From Citricoccus alkalitolerans (GTDB lineage: Bacteria; Actinomycetota; Actinomycetes; Actinomycetales; Micrococcaceae), in the NCBI RefSeq assembly GCF_039528175.1, contig NZ_BAAALH010000002.1:744001-808000 (forward strand): 64,000 bases of DNA, in the 5' to 3' direction. The notes under the pieces are model-generated. The model was not told the DNA's origin. It saw only the letters and a list, made by a program, of their open reading frames with translations, and made no database searches. This document shows positions 1 to 8,544 of the stretch, piece after piece (the stretch's first letter is position 1; each line of letters opens with the position of its first letter). The translations under genes were made by a program, and so were the position numbers.

Positions 1-456
1 TTCGAGAATCTGGCGGACGCCTCGGGGCTCTCGAAGTCGGGGCTGATCTACCACTTCCCCTCGCGGCATGAACTGTTGCTGGGCATCCATACCCACATGG
101 CCGAGGTCTGGGCGGAAGAACTCGTCGAGGCCGCAGGAGGTGCGGCCGAGGACGTCAGCGAAGCGGCCCGACTGCGCGCGGTCGTCGTCACGATGGGCAG
201 TAACGCCCCCAGGGCAGAGCTGCTGATGGCCCTGGACGCCGGGACCCACCCCGACTTCTCCGCCCCCTGGGCACGGGTGGATCAGGCCTGGCTGCCCTCT
301 CCCGAGCCGGCCACGGACTCTGAACAGGCTCAGGCCGCCTACCTGGTGCGATTGATGGCCGATGGTCTGTGGATGCACGACCACCTCCATGAACGGCACC
401 TGCCGGACAAGGTGAGGGCGGCACTCATCGAATCCGTTCTGGCACGGATTCCCTGA
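1..456 (+). CDS. TetR-family transcriptional regulator, 5' end outside the window
   Basis: The frame is open from base 1, so the gene starts upstream of the window; 151 codons are visible before the TGA. The first visible residues (ENLADASGLSKSGLIYHFPS, then RHELL) are the second half of a TetR DNA-binding domain: recognition helix followed by the Y-H-F tripeptide that ends the HTH in this family. The rest is an alpha-helical ligand-binding domain whose ligand cannot be told from sequence. The most N-terminal helix and the promoter are missing. The only visible neighbour is the convergent NYN gene, three bases away, so the regulated gene probably lies upstream. The family call is firm. Confidence 0.85.
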   Translation, partial: FENLADASGLSKSGLIYHFPSRHELLLGIHTHMAEVWAEELVEAAGGAAEDVSEAARLRAVVVTMGSNAPRAELLMALDAGTHPDFSAPWARVDQAWLPSPEPATDSEQAQAAYLVRLMADGLWMHDHLHERHLPDKVRAALIESVLARIP

Positions 457-459
457 AGG

Positions 460-897
460 CTACGGCGACCGGTGGCGGACGGCCTGCGCCGACATGACCG
501 CGGCGCCGAGGGCCTGAACCCGGAACCGGAGTTCCCGGTCGGCGGTGGCCACCACCACGGGCCGGGCCGGGTCTTCGGCCAGGAGTCGCAGGACGGTGTC
601 CACGATCTCGTCGTCCCCCTCGCCCGCCGCGTCCATCACCTCTACGCCGTCGGCGGAGTCGACGCCGCGGGCCTGTCCCTCGGCGACCAGGACGATGCGG
701 GGACGTACGCGCAAGCTGTCCGGGCCGGCGTCGGGCCATGCCAGACCCTCACGCGCCAGGACTGCGAGGTGGTTGCGCAGCGCGAGCGTGGCGCCCTTCC
801 GATCAGCCCACCAGCCGTCCGGGCGGGAGCCGACCACGTTGGCGGCATCGACCACGAGGGCGGGTGGCTGGGAGGTGGTCGGCTCGGCACGTTCCAT
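460..897 (-). CDS. NYN/PIN-like domain protein (possible RNase fold)
   Basis: A 145-residue cytosolic protein. The N-terminal strand ends in an acidic motif (LVVDAANVVGSRPDGWW, Asp17 and Asn20), followed by an acidic cluster (GEGDDEIVD) and a late strand with VVVATADRELRFRVQALGA. This order of Asp-bearing strands is typical of NYN/PIN-like nucleases, the YacP-like group. Similar actinobacterial proteins are often labelled NTP pyrophosphohydrolase, apparently without experiment. The ATG at 897 was chosen because the 48 upstream codons have low-complexity composition unlike a protein. It is convergent with the TetR gene and divergent from the aldehyde dehydrogenase. The substrate is unknown. 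Confidence 0.6.
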   Translation of the reverse strand: MERAEPTTSQPPALVVDAANVVGSRPDGWWADRKGATLALRNHLAVLAREGLAWPDAGPDSLRVRPRIVLVAEGQARGVDSADGVEVMDAAGEGDDEIVDTVLRLLAEDPARPVVVATADRELRFRVQALGAAVMSAQAVRHRSP

Positions 898-1050
898 GGA
901 GCCGATTCTCTCGTGGCGGGCGAGTGGGTTCCAGTTGCCGCCGTGGGTAAGCTCGGGGCCAGAGCGCCATCCCGGTCCTCCAGGGGCCGGCCGGCTGTGC
1001 ACCGGGCGCCCAGCGCCACGAACCGTTGAACAGATGAACAAGGGAGTGTC

Positions 1051-2505
1051 ATGAGTTTTCTGGATCCGTCAGTGTGGGGCGGCAAGGTCTATACCGAGGG
1101 CTGGACGCAGGGCTCGGCCGGGACCGTGGACGTCCTGGAGCCGGCCACCGGCGAGGTGCTGGGACAGGCCGGCATGGCCTCGTCCGACGACGTGTTCGCG
1201 GCGGCCACCCGGGCCGCGAAGGCTCAGAAACTGTGGGCGGCAAAGCGACCCGAGGAGCGTGCGGCCGTGCTGCGCCGGGCCGGTCAGGTCTTCGAGGACC
1301 ACGTGGATGAGCTGCACACGTGGATCCAGCGGGAGACCGGGGCCATTGCCGGCAAGGCGGCGATGGAGACCCACGTGGCTGCCAACGAGTGTTTCGACTC
1401 CGCCGCACTGCCGCACCACCCGGCCGGGGAGGTGCTCACCTCGAATGAGCCCCACTGGTCCTTTGCTCGCCGGGTACCGGCCGGCGTCGTCGCGGTGATC
1501 TCACCGTTCAACTTCCCGCTGATTCTCTCAATCCGTTCGGTGGCCCCGGCCCTGGCGCTGGGCAACGCGGTGATCTTGAAGCCGGATCCCCGGACCCCAG
1601 TCTCCGGCGGGGTGATGATCATGCGGGCCTTCGAAGAGGCCGGGCTGCCGGCCGGCGTGCTGCAGCTGCTGCCCGGTGGGGCGGAGACCGGGGCCGCGCT
1701 GTCCGAGGCGCCGGAGGTGCGGATCGTGTCCTTCACCGGCTCGACGGCGGCCGGTCGGAAGGTCGGGGAGGCCTGCGGGCGTAACCTCAAGCGGGCCCAC
1801 CTGGAACTGGGTGGCAACAACGCCCTCGTGGTGTTGCCGGGGGCCGATGTGGCGGCGGCGGCCTCGGCCGGGGCGTTCGGGGCCTTCATGCACCAGGGAC
1901 AGGTCTGCATGACCAGCGGCCGGCACCTCGTCCACGAGTCGATCAAGGACGAGTACATCGCCGCATTGCGCCAGAAGGCTGAGAATCTGCCCGTGGGTGA
2001 CCCCACCGGCCAGGTGGCCCTAGGCCCGATCATCGACGAGAAGCAGCGGGACAACGTCGACCGGATCGTCCGTGGCGCGAAGGATGCCGGAGCGACCATC
2101 GAGGCCGGGGGCACCTACGAGAACCTGTTCTACGCACCCACGGTGATCTCCGCGATCGACAGGGACAATCCGGCCTGGGCCGAGGAGATCTTCGGGCCGG
2201 TGGCCCCGGTGATGTCCTTCACCACGGTGGAGGAGGCTGCGGAGATCATCAACGCCAACGAGTACGGCCTCTCGCTCGGCATCCTCGGTGACGTGGGCGA
2301 GGCGATGAAGCTGGCCGACCTCGTGGACGCCGGCAAGGTCCACATCAACGAGCAGACCGTGGCTGACGAGTCCAACGCCCCCATGGGCGGGGTCAAGGCC
2401 TCCGGCACCGGCGCCCGGTTCGGCGGCTACACCGCGAACATCGAGGCCTTCACCGAGGTGCAGTGGGTGACGATGCGCCCGGACATCGCCCCCTACCCCT
2501 TCTGA
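1051..2505 (+). CDS. NAD(P)+-dependent aldehyde dehydrogenase (benzaldehyde dehydrogenase-like)
   Basis: A 484-residue member of the ALDH superfamily, which oxidises aldehydes to carboxylic acids. Visible landmarks are SPFNFPL in the substrate and cofactor region, the Rossmann motif SFTGSTAAGRKVG, the general base Glu252 in LELGGNNALVV, the catalytic Cys286 in HQGQVCMTSGRH, and the late EEIFGPVAPV motif. Length and all catalytic residues are as expected. The N-terminus and GGNNALVV resemble benzaldehyde/aromatic aldehyde dehydrogenases (XylC type), but substrate is inference. A purine-rich GGGAG sits just before the ATG. The gene stands alone and ends 17 bases before a perfect palindrome. Confidence 0.85.
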   Translation: MSFLDPSVWGGKVYTEGWTQGSAGTVDVLEPATGEVLGQAGMASSDDVFAAATRAAKAQKLWAAKRPEERAAVLRRAGQVFEDHVDELHTWIQRETGAIAGKAAMETHVAANECFDSAALPHHPAGEVLTSNEPHWSFARRVPAGVVAVISPFNFPLILSIRSVAPALALGNAVILKPDPRTPVSGGVMIMRAFEEAGLPAGVLQLLPGGAETGAALSEAPEVRIVSFTGSTAAGRKVGEACGRNLKRAHLELGGNNALVVLPGADVAAAASAGAFGAFMHQGQVCMTSGRHLVHESIKDEYIAALRQKAENLPVGDPTGQVALGPIIDEKQRDNVDRIVRGAKDAGATIEAGGTYENLFYAPTVISAIDRDNPAWAEEIFGPVAPVMSFTTVEEAAEIINANEYGLSLGILGDVGEAMKLADLVDAGKVHINEQTVADESNAPMGGVKASGTGARFGGYTANIEAFTEVQWVTMRPDIAPYPF

Positions 2506-2522
2506 ACCTCAGCCACCCCTCG

Positions 2523-2562
2523 TTTTGCGGGCAGAGAATAGTACTATTCTCTGCCCGCAAAA
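2523..2562. repeat. Perfect 40-bp palindrome between convergent genes (candidate bidirectional terminator)
   Basis: Two 20-base arms (2523-2542 and 2543-2562) are exact reverse complements with no spacer. Each arm begins with TTTTGCGGGCAGAG. It lies in the 101-base gap between the ends of two convergent genes, where a bidirectional terminator is expected. The transcript would form a long stem with no U tract after it, because the T/A runs are inside the stem, so it would be an I-shaped terminator of the kind described in actinobacteria. An operator or repeat-element origin is possible. Confidence 0.7.
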
Positions 2563-2606
2563 CTGGGCAGGCCCGCGGTTGACCTGCGTCGCGGCGGACT
2601 GCGGCC

Positions 2607-3350
2607 TCAGACGAGCAGTGTGGGGCCGCCGTCACCGTGAACGCGGTCGTGCAGGCGTTCCATCCGCCGGTCGAGGTCCAGGGCGGACTGGGTCGCCTCC
2701 TTCAGTTCGCCCGCGACGTCGGCCGGCACCTCGCCGTCGTACTTGTACTTGATCTTGTGGTCCAGTGCCGCCCAGAAGTCCATGGCGATGGTCCGGAACT
2801 GGATCTCCACCGGGATGCGGACCATCCCGGTGGAGAGGTACACCGGGACGCGGACCGTGGCGTGCAAGGATGTGTATCCGTTGGTCTTCGGATGGGCGAT
2901 GTAATCCTTCACCTGCACCACCTCCACGTCCGGTCGGTCCGTGAACAACTCGAAGAGCCGGTAGACGTCCCTCCGGAAACTGCAGGTGACCCGGGTCCCG
3001 GCGATGTCCGTGATCTCCTGCCGCCACACGTTCAGGTCCAGTGGCAGTCCGCGGCGTCTGGCCTTGGCGACCAGTGAGTCCAGGGACTTCATGCGGGTGG
3101 CGAGGTGCTCGATCGGGTTGTAGTCATGCAAGTGCAGGAATTCGTCCTGCAGGATCCGCAGCTTCGTCTCCACCTCGCGCATGGCGAAGTCGTATTCGAG
3201 GGTCAGCTGCTGGAACTCGCCGCCGATGGCCGAGAGGCGCTCCGCGAGGTCCGGGGGCAAGGTGGCCAGGTCCAACCCAGTCTCCGGTCCGCCCGGCCCG
3301 CGCCGTTCGAGATCGGAGGTGTGCGGCGGTCGTCGGGGGGAATCGTCCAT
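2607..3350 (-). CDS. Small alarmone synthetase, (p)ppGpp synthetase (RelA/SpoT synthetase domain)
   Basis: A 247-residue protein made only of the RelA/SpoT synthetase domain, which transfers pyrophosphate from ATP to GDP or GTP. Visible motifs are RVTCSFRRDVYRLFELF, KDYIAHPKTNGYTSLHATV and VEIQFRTIAMDFWAALDHK, matching the nucleotide-binding and catalytic elements of the RelP/RelQ class. There is no HD hydrolase, TGS or ACT domain, so it can only make alarmone. The start at ATG 3350 removes an upstream stretch of 30 improbable codons; a GGAG lies somewhat far (about 13 bases) from it. It is monocistronic and convergent with the aldehyde dehydrogenase. Confidence 0.85.
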   Translation of the reverse strand: MDDSPRRPPHTSDLERRGPGGPETGLDLATLPPDLAERLSAIGGEFQQLTLEYDFAMREVETKLRILQDEFLHLHDYNPIEHLATRMKSLDSLVAKARRRGLPLDLNVWRQEITDIAGTRVTCSFRRDVYRLFELFTDRPDVEVVQVKDYIAHPKTNGYTSLHATVRVPVYLSTGMVRIPVEIQFRTIAMDFWAALDHKIKYKYDGEVPADVAGELKEATQSALDLDRRMERLHDRVHGDGGPTLLV

Positions 3351-3508
3351 GGGGTCATTGTCGCTCCGTGGCCTGTCAGGACGCCGGGGCGAGGCTGGGC
3401 ACTGGCTGAGTCGAGCCTGGCGGAGGGGTTTTCGACCCACAGGCTCTGGTCACGCGTTGCACGGAATCCTCGTCTCCTTGTCCGCCGTGACGTTACTGGT
3501 CCACCGGG

Positions 3509-4045
3509 TCAGCGGTCCCGGCCCAAGTAGGTGGGCAACTGATCGAGCCAGTCGAGTGCGGCGCGTTCATAGCCGATGCCCAGGGCGAGGGTGGCCAGCC
3601 GGGCATCCCTGCGAGCCGTTCCTTGAAGCGTGGCCCAGTGCCCCTCGTAGGTCTCCAGCCGCTCCCGGTGGCGCCGCCGTTGCTCTTCCAGGAGAGCGTC
3701 GAAGCGTTCGGACGGGACATCATCCGCGAAGGACACCGTGAGCAGGAACGGGATACGAACGCTCTCGTCTCCCGGCACCTGCCGGACCCAGTCGAGATAG
3801 GCGGCCTGGCCGGCGTCGGTGATCTCATAGGGACGTTTGCGCCGTTCCTGCTGGGGCAGGGCGATCACCAGCCCGGCCTTCTCTAGCTGGCCGAGTTCCC
3901 GGTAGGCCTGACTGCGCTGGATGGTCCAGAAATTGCCCACGCGGTCCTTCGCCTGCGCGACCAGTTCCCAGCCTGTCATGGGGCGCTCGGTCAGCAGGCC
4001 TAGCAAGGTGCCCGCCGTGGCGCTCACCCTTGGCTGGTCGGCCAT
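3509..4045 (-). CDS. PadR-family transcriptional regulator
   Basis: A 178-residue protein with an N-terminal winged helix (TAGTLLGLLTERPMTGWELV to YRELGQLEKAGLV, roughly residues 8-70) typical of PadR, followed by the basic wing (QQERRKRPYEITDAG) and a C-terminal helical dimerisation region (AAYLDWV, ERFDALLEEQRRRHRERLETYE), as in the Vir (AphA-like) C-terminal type. The ATG at 4045 has a strong GGAGATGAG ribosome-binding site. PadR genes usually sit beside the membrane or transport gene they repress; here a small membrane protein lies immediately upstream on the same strand, 37 bases away, so that gene is the best target guess. Confidence 0.85.
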   Translation of the reverse strand: MADQPRVSATAGTLLGLLTERPMTGWELVAQAKDRVGNFWTIQRSQAYRELGQLEKAGLVIALPQQERRKRPYEITDAGQAAYLDWVRQVPGDESVRIPFLLTVSFADDVPSERFDALLEEQRRRHRERLETYEGHWATLQGTARRDARLATLALGIGYERAALDWLDQLPTYLGRDR

Positions 4046-4082
4046 CTCATCTCCGTTCCGGGGTTTCCGCGGTGCCGAAAGG

Positions 4083-4577
4083 TCATTGTTCCACGGGAGC
4101 CAGTGAGGCCGAGCGTGCCGCCCTCGCTTTGAGGCGGTGGATCGCCCAGTGTCCGAGGATGGGGACGCCGATGGCGACCGCCAGGATGCCGACCACACCT
4201 GCCCCGGCCCGAAGAACCACGACGGCGAGGAACCCCGTGGCGAGTGCGATGAGGTTGAAGCCGACATGGTCGATCAATCGGCCCCGATCAGACCTCCGCC
4301 AGGCATGCCCGGCCTGGAGCGCTCGCCAGACCATGTAGAGAGACAGAGCGAACAGACCGATGAAGACCGGACGGGCCGCGGCGCCGACGTCCGACCAACC
4401 GACGGCGAGACTGAAGGGCAGAGTCGCACTCATCACGGTGACGCCGGTGGCGTGGATGAGCGGCGAGGGACGTCCCCAGGAGCGCGGTCCGGGGGGAGCA
4501 AGAAGCATGGCGAGGCCGGCCACGAAGGCGGCGACGGCGAAAACTGCGTGGACGGAGATGAAGACGAGGTGCCACAT
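4083..4577 (-). CDS. Small integral membrane protein of unknown function
   Basis: A 164-residue protein with about four to five hydrophobic segments (roughly residues 3-28, 42-62, 68-88, 104-122 and 124-142) separated by short Arg/His-rich loops. Histidines sit in the first helices (LVFISVHAVF, LIHATGVTV) and near the fourth (HVGFNLIALATG), a pattern seen in DUF2306-like and heme-binding-like membrane proteins, but no family can be assigned with confidence. It is followed on the same strand by the PadR gene after 37 bases, so the pair is probably co-transcribed and this gene probably regulated by that PadR protein. Confidence 0.5.
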   Translation of the reverse strand: MWHLVFISVHAVFAVAAFVAGLAMLLAPPGPRSWGRPSPLIHATGVTVMSATLPFSLAVGWSDVGAAARPVFIGLFALSLYMVWRALQAGHAWRRSDRGRLIDHVGFNLIALATGFLAVVVLRAGAGVVGILAVAIGVPILGHWAIHRLKARAARSASLAPVEQ

Positions 4578-4771
4578 GGCGTCCTCCGATCAGGGGATCT
4601 GATGCGCCAAGAATCCCACCGTTCACTGTGACAGGTCAATATGTCATGTTCCCTGCACTCGTTGACGGAGTGCGCACGTTCGGAGGGGACGTGGCTCCCT
4701 GTGCAGGCCTACTGTGGAGCCACGCAGCGAGAACCTGCGCCCACCGGTCTGTCCCACTGAAGGGGATTGCG

Positions 4772-5482
4772 ATGACCACCACCGACCTCTCCCACTATGA
4801 TCCGGCCCCGGCCACCCCCCGCGTGGTGGACCTGCCGACCTGGCAGGCCGAGCTCGACGCGCTGCGCCAGCGCGAGAAGGCCGCCACTCGCGAACTGGAC
4901 GCCATCGCCGCGCAACGACGCCAACTGCCGATGGTGAAGATTCCCGACTACACGCTGGAGGGGGCCTTCGGACCGATCCGGTTCGTGGACCTCTTCGGGG
5001 GCAAGCATCAGCTGATCGTCTACAGCCACATGTGGCACGATGGCGCCGAGTACCAGTGCGGCGGCTGCACCTTCTTCTCCTCACAGTTCCCCCGCCTCGA
5101 GTTCCTGGAGAACTACGACGCGCGCTTCGTGGTCGTCACCCAGGGGACCATCGACGAGGCCCTGGCCTACCGCAGTCGCGTCGGGAACCGGATGAGCTGG
5201 TACTCCACGGCCGGCAGTACCTTCGGGGCCGATGTTGGCGCCCCACCGCATGCCGGATACGCCTTCAACGTGTTTCTGCGTGACGGCGAGGACGTCTACC
5301 GGACCTGGCACACCGACGGCCGCGGACTCGAGACGGTGTCCCATGTCTTCGGGCTGATGGACGTCCTGCCCTACGGCCGCCAAGAGTCCTGGCAGCAGTC
5401 CCCTGAAGGCTGGCCGGGCGGGGAGGCATGCCACGGCTGGCCCGAGCCCCAGGACGTGGTTAGCTGGTACGGGGTGGAGTGA
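4772..5482 (+). CDS. DUF899 family thioredoxin-like protein
   Basis: A 236-residue cytosolic protein of the DUF899 family, which has a thioredoxin-like fold. After a basic coiled-coil-like N-terminus (WQAELDALRQREKAATRELD) come VDLFGGKHQLIVYSHMW, then the CGGC motif in EYQCGGCTFFSSQ where thioredoxins carry their active Cys pair, FVVVTQGTIDEALAYRSR, and a C-terminal FGLMDVLPYGRQE. Function of the family is not established; a redox role is only suggested by CGGC. The start at ATG 4772 follows AAGGGGA; an in-frame upstream TTG/ATG region lacks family similarity. It is convergent with a VOC gene 5 bases away. Confidence 0.8.
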   Translation: MTTTDLSHYDPAPATPRVVDLPTWQAELDALRQREKAATRELDAIAAQRRQLPMVKIPDYTLEGAFGPIRFVDLFGGKHQLIVYSHMWHDGAEYQCGGCTFFSSQFPRLEFLENYDARFVVVTQGTIDEALAYRSRVGNRMSWYSTAGSTFGADVGAPPHAGYAFNVFLRDGEDVYRTWHTDGRGLETVSHVFGLMDVLPYGRQESWQQSPEGWPGGEACHGWPEPQDVVSWYGVE

Positions 5483-5487
5483 CGAAT

Positions 5488-6207
5488 CTACTGCGACCGC
5501 TCCGGCACGAGCAGGCAGAACTCGTTGCCGGACGGGTCGGCCCACGTCGACCACGGCCACTGCGGGTTGTCGATGAGCATCCGCGCTCCCGCCGCCTGAA
5601 TCCGGTCGGTGGCGGCGCTCTCGTCGGGCCCGGGGCGGACATCCACGTGGAGCCGGTTCTTCCCGCGCTTCGGACCGGATTCACAGAGGAACTCCAGGAC
5701 GGGACCGGTGCCGGAGGGATGGCGCAGGGTGGCCGGTGCCTCCCCCTCCACTCGGACCCATTCAGTGGCCACCGCCCAGAAGCCGGCGTCCCGCTCGGGA
5801 TCGGCACTCTCCAGGGCCAGGGCGGCGATGGGGCCGCCGCCGCGGTACGCCGGCCGCTCATCCATGACGCAGAAGACGTTGCCCTCCGGATCCGCCAGGA
5901 CCACCCAGGGGACGTCGCCCTGGCCGATGTCCGCCGGCGTGGCGCCCAGGCCAAGCAGTCGCTCGACGACATCCTGTTGTTGCCCTCGGTCCCCGCCGGT
6001 CAGATCCGCGTGCAGCCGGGATTTCGCCGGCGAGGGGTCCGTGACGCGCTCGAAGCACAGGTCGAGGAAGCGGCCCCCCGGCAGGGGCAACCGGACCTCC
6101 ACCCCGGCCTCCTCGTCCGTGAGGGGCTCCGCTCCCAGGGCGGCCGCCCAGAATCCCGCCAGCCGGCGCGGATCACGGGCATCGAAGTTCAGGTTCTCCA
6201 GGCGCAT
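5488..6207 (-). CDS. Two-domain VOC (glyoxalase/bleomycin-resistance fold) protein
   Basis: A 239-residue protein built of two tandem VOC modules. Module one starts MRLENLNFDARDPRRLAGFW and ends with PWVVLADPEGNVFCVMDER; module two starts around IAALALESADPERDAGFW and ends with WSTWADPSGNEFCLLVPE. The repeated DPxGNxFC segment is the end-of-module signature of the glyoxalase-like subgroup common in actinobacteria. Catalytic function cannot be inferred: VOC members include lyases, dioxygenases and drug-binding proteins. It stands alone, convergent with the DUF899 gene. Confidence 0.8.
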   Translation of the reverse strand: MRLENLNFDARDPRRLAGFWAAALGAEPLTDEEAGVEVRLPLPGGRFLDLCFERVTDPSPAKSRLHADLTGGDRGQQQDVVERLLGLGATPADIGQGDVPWVVLADPEGNVFCVMDERPAYRGGGPIAALALESADPERDAGFWAVATEWVRVEGEAPATLRHPSGTGPVLEFLCESGPKRGKNRLHVDVRPGPDESAATDRIQAAGARMLIDNPQWPWSTWADPSGNEFCLLVPERSQ

Positions 6208-6345
6208 CCCCCCGGTGTACCAAGGCCGTCACCGGCACGGCAAGGGGCTGACGCCAGGGCAGGAGCCGGCTCACGGTGGAGCGGCGGGCGGCGGGCGGCG
6301 AACTCTGGAGCCGCGGGCCGGGCGGGGCTTAACCTCGGCACGGGC

Positions 6346-6376
6346 GTGCACGTCCGAAGTGCATCATCACGTGCAC
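6346..6376. promoter_or_regulatory. Inverted repeat, candidate operator upstream of the YCII gene
   Basis: GTGCACGT (6346-6353) and ACGTGCAC (6369-6376) are exact inverted copies separated by 15 bases. Because each half is nearly self-palindromic, the heptamer CGTGCAC also occurs twice in direct orientation, 25 bases apart. It lies 30 bases before the YCII gene in the 199-base divergent gap 6208-6406, which shows nothing else. Operator function is inferred from position only. Confidence 0.35.
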
Positions 6377-6406
6377 CATGCCGCCCGGATCAGAGGATTG
6401 AGCACG

Positions 6407-6850
6407 ATGAAATACATGCTGATCATGCGGGCCACCGACGCCGCGGTGGAGGCCTCCAAGAGCATTCCGATGGAGGAGATGCTCAACAAGATGGGCGCCT
6501 ACAACGAGGAACTCATGGGAGCCGGAGTGATGGTGGGCGGCGAGGGACTGGCCTACCCGGAGGACCGGGCGAACTTCGTTCTCGACTTCGCCCAGGACCC
6601 GCCGACCGTCTCGGACGCCCCCTACGGCGAGACCGAGGCCTTGTTCAACGGGTTCTGGATGCTCGAGGTCCCCACACGGGAAGACGCGGTGATGTGGGCC
6701 AGCAAGTGCCCACTGGGACCGGGATCCAAACTGGAGGTCCGGCGCGTGCAGACGGAGGAAGACTTCACCGACTTCGCGGACAACGAGTACCTCCAGAAAG
6801 AGGCGGGCTGGCGCGAAGAGGTGAACCGAGCGGCCGGCGGGAACCCGTAG
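6407..6850 (+). CDS. YCII-related (DGPF-type) domain protein
   Basis: A 147-residue protein starting MKYMLIMRATDAAVEASK with the alpha-beta ferredoxin-like YCII fold. FVLDFAQDPPTVSDAPYGET followed by FNGFWMLEVPTREDAVMWAS is the typical centre of the family, which in actinobacteria is often co-located with ECF sigma factors; no such sigma gene is visible here. The family's function is unknown; a catalytic role by analogy with muconolactone isomerase-like YciI has been suggested. The ATG at 6407 gives the standard MKYM start. The phosphoribosyltransferase gene follows 15 bases later and may share the transcript. Confidence 0.75.
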   Translation: MKYMLIMRATDAAVEASKSIPMEEMLNKMGAYNEELMGAGVMVGGEGLAYPEDRANFVLDFAQDPPTVSDAPYGETEALFNGFWMLEVPTREDAVMWASKCPLGPGSKLEVRRVQTEEDFTDFADNEYLQKEAGWREEVNRAAGGNP

Positions 6851-6865
6851 GCCCTAGGGAGACCC

Positions 6866-7528
6866 ATGGCGGAATTCACGGATCGGTACGACGCCGGCCG
6901 GCAGCTGGCCGACCACCTAGCCTCCCGCGGGTGGGCGGGCGAGGCGGGGGCCGACGTCGGGCCTCTGGTGGTCCTGGGTCTTCCGCGCGGCGGCGTACCG
7001 GTGGCCGAGGTGGTCGCCCGGGAACTGCGAGCGCCCCTGGACGTCATCATGGTGCGCAAGCTTGGCGTGCCCGCCCACCCGGAACTCGCGATGGGAGCCA
7101 TCGGCGAGCAGGGCATCCGGGTGTTAGACGCCTCGATCGTGCGGCACTTCGCCGTTACGGAGGACCAGATCGCCGAAGTGGAACGGCGCGAACAGGAGAC
7201 CCTGCAGCGCCGCGGGGCGTTGTTCCGGGCGGGCCGGGCGCCGCTGGACCTCCGCGGCGCCTCGGCCGTGATCGTGGATGACGGCATGGCCACCGGTGCC
7301 ACGGCCCGGGTGGCCTGCACCGTGGCTCGCCACTTCGGCGCCGCCCACGTGGTGCTGGCCGTGCCGGTGGCCGCCCGGGACACCGTCAACCGGATCCGGG
7401 AGGGCGGTGAAGCCGACGAGGTGGTCGTGGTGGCCACACCCCGGTTCTTCCGGTCCGTCGGCGGGCACTATGCGGACTTCGCCGCCGTGGAGGATGAGGA
7501 CGTGGTGGCGATCCTTCAGCGGTCCTGA
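6866..7528 (+). CDS. Phosphoribosyltransferase-family protein
   Basis: A 220-residue type I PRTase-fold protein. The PRPP-binding motif is clear (ASAVIVDDGMATGATARVAC, with the paired Asp and the GMATGAT loop) and the N-terminal part has LPRGGVPVAEVVARELRAPLDVIMVRKLG. This is the family often found with erythromycin esterase or dienelactone hydrolase domains in stress loci, whose substrate base is unknown. It follows the YCII gene by 15 bases with a GGGAGA ribosome-binding site. Its 3' end overlaps the convergent hydrolase gene by 13 bases. Purine salvage is not supported by any neighbour. Confidence 0.8.
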   Translation: MAEFTDRYDAGRQLADHLASRGWAGEAGADVGPLVVLGLPRGGVPVAEVVARELRAPLDVIMVRKLGVPAHPELAMGAIGEQGIRVLDASIVRHFAVTEDQIAEVERREQETLQRRGALFRAGRAPLDLRGASAVIVDDGMATGATARVACTVARHFGAAHVVLAVPVAARDTVNRIREGGEADEVVVVATPRFFRSVGGHYADFAAVEDEDVVAILQRS

Positions 7529-8544
7529 TCCTCGAAGAACCTCAACAGTTCCGGTTCGAGCTCCCCCGCCGCCTGCATGGGCAGTGAATGGGTGGTGTCC
7601 GGCCAGATCTTCACCGTGGAGTCAGGCAGTGACTCGGCCCGCTCCACCGCGCCCGGGCCACCGGCCAGGGAATCGCGGGAGGCCAGGGCCACGTAGACCG
7701 GCATACTGAGCCGTTCCAGCTCGTCATCGGTCAGGGGTGCGGGCTGCGGGAGAGCCGCCTGATAGTGGGCGGTGGCTGCCGTGATCATGCGGGTCATCGG
7801 CTCGTCGCGATCCTCCTCCGAGTCGATCTCCGTGCCGCCGATCCGCTCCAGGGCGGTCTCCCGCCAGGCCTCCGGCAGGCCCGGCAGTGAGGCGACCACG
7901 CTCCACCACAGCATCTCCGGAGATGGGTTGGCCAGCGTGAAGACCGGGTCGAGGAGCGTGAGCGTGACGGTGCGGTCCGGGTACTGGTGCGCATAGGCCG
8001 AAGCCACGGCGCCGCCGAACGAATGGCCCACCAGGTGGACGCCCTCCGGGGCGAGTGCGGACACCACGTCGTCGACCGGGCGAGCCTGGTCCGCGAACTC
8101 CTCGAAGGGGACCGCCTGCTCGGACAGGCCAGAGTCACCGAGGGCGTCGAAGGCCAGCACCCGGCGTTCACCCACGAGGTTCTCGAGGTTGTCCATCCAC
8201 ATGGGCACGCCGGAAGCCCGGCCGGGAACCAGCAGGATCGGGGTCTCAGTGCGGTTCTGGTCCGTGGTCCACTCGTAGACGCGGACCGTGCCGTGGCTGG
8301 TGCGGACGTCATGGGCATCTGTGGGCTCGGGCAACCGATCCATGGAGTCCCGGTAGGCCGACAGGTAGTCGCTGCGGCCCTCGGTGCTGCGGAAGTGGCC
8401 GACGCCGGAAGGGCCGGCGAAGAAGTTCCAGGTGGCGACCAGCCCGGTCCCCACCAAGACCACGAGCAGGCCGATGCCGAGCCACCGGAGGATCCGGCGC
8501 CCGCGACTGGGGCGCCGGGGCCGATGGTTTACCAATATGTTCAT
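7516..8544 (-). CDS. Membrane-anchored alpha/beta hydrolase
   Basis: A 342-residue protein. The N-terminus has a basic stretch (NHRPRRPSRGRRILRWLG) then one hydrophobic segment (about residues 22-42), so it is a signal anchor with the catalytic domain outside. The alpha/beta hydrolase core shows ILLVPGRASGVPMWMD (oxyanion loop), the nucleophile elbow GHSFGGAVAS, an acid in LLDPVF or later, and a C-terminal His in PDTTHSLPM. The ATG at 8544 was chosen because earlier codons cross into the divergent TetR gene. It is transcribed away from that TetR gene with 43 bases between them, so it is probably its repressed target. Substrate unknown. Confidence 0.75.
   Translation of the reverse strand: MNILVNHRPRRPSRGRRILRWLGIGLLVVLVGTGLVATWNFFAGPSGVGHFRSTEGRSDYLSAYRDSMDRLPEPTDAHDVRTSHGTVRVYEWTTDQNRTETPILLVPGRASGVPMWMDNLENLVGERRVLAFDALGDSGLSEQAVPFEEFADQARPVDDVVSALAPEGVHLVGHSFGGAVASAYAHQYPDRTVTLTLLDPVFTLANPSPEMLWWSVVASLPGLPEAWRETALERIGGTEIDSEEDRDEPMTRMITAATAHYQAALPQPAPLTDDELERLSMPVYVALASRDSLAGGPGAVERAESLPDSTVKIWPDTTHSLPMQAAGELEPELLRFFEDQDR

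Noticed and set aside
5479..7281. Long plus-strand open frame (600 codons) over the VOC and YCII genes
   Set aside because: No domain, very Gly/Arg-rich, and it runs through several well-supported genes on both strands.
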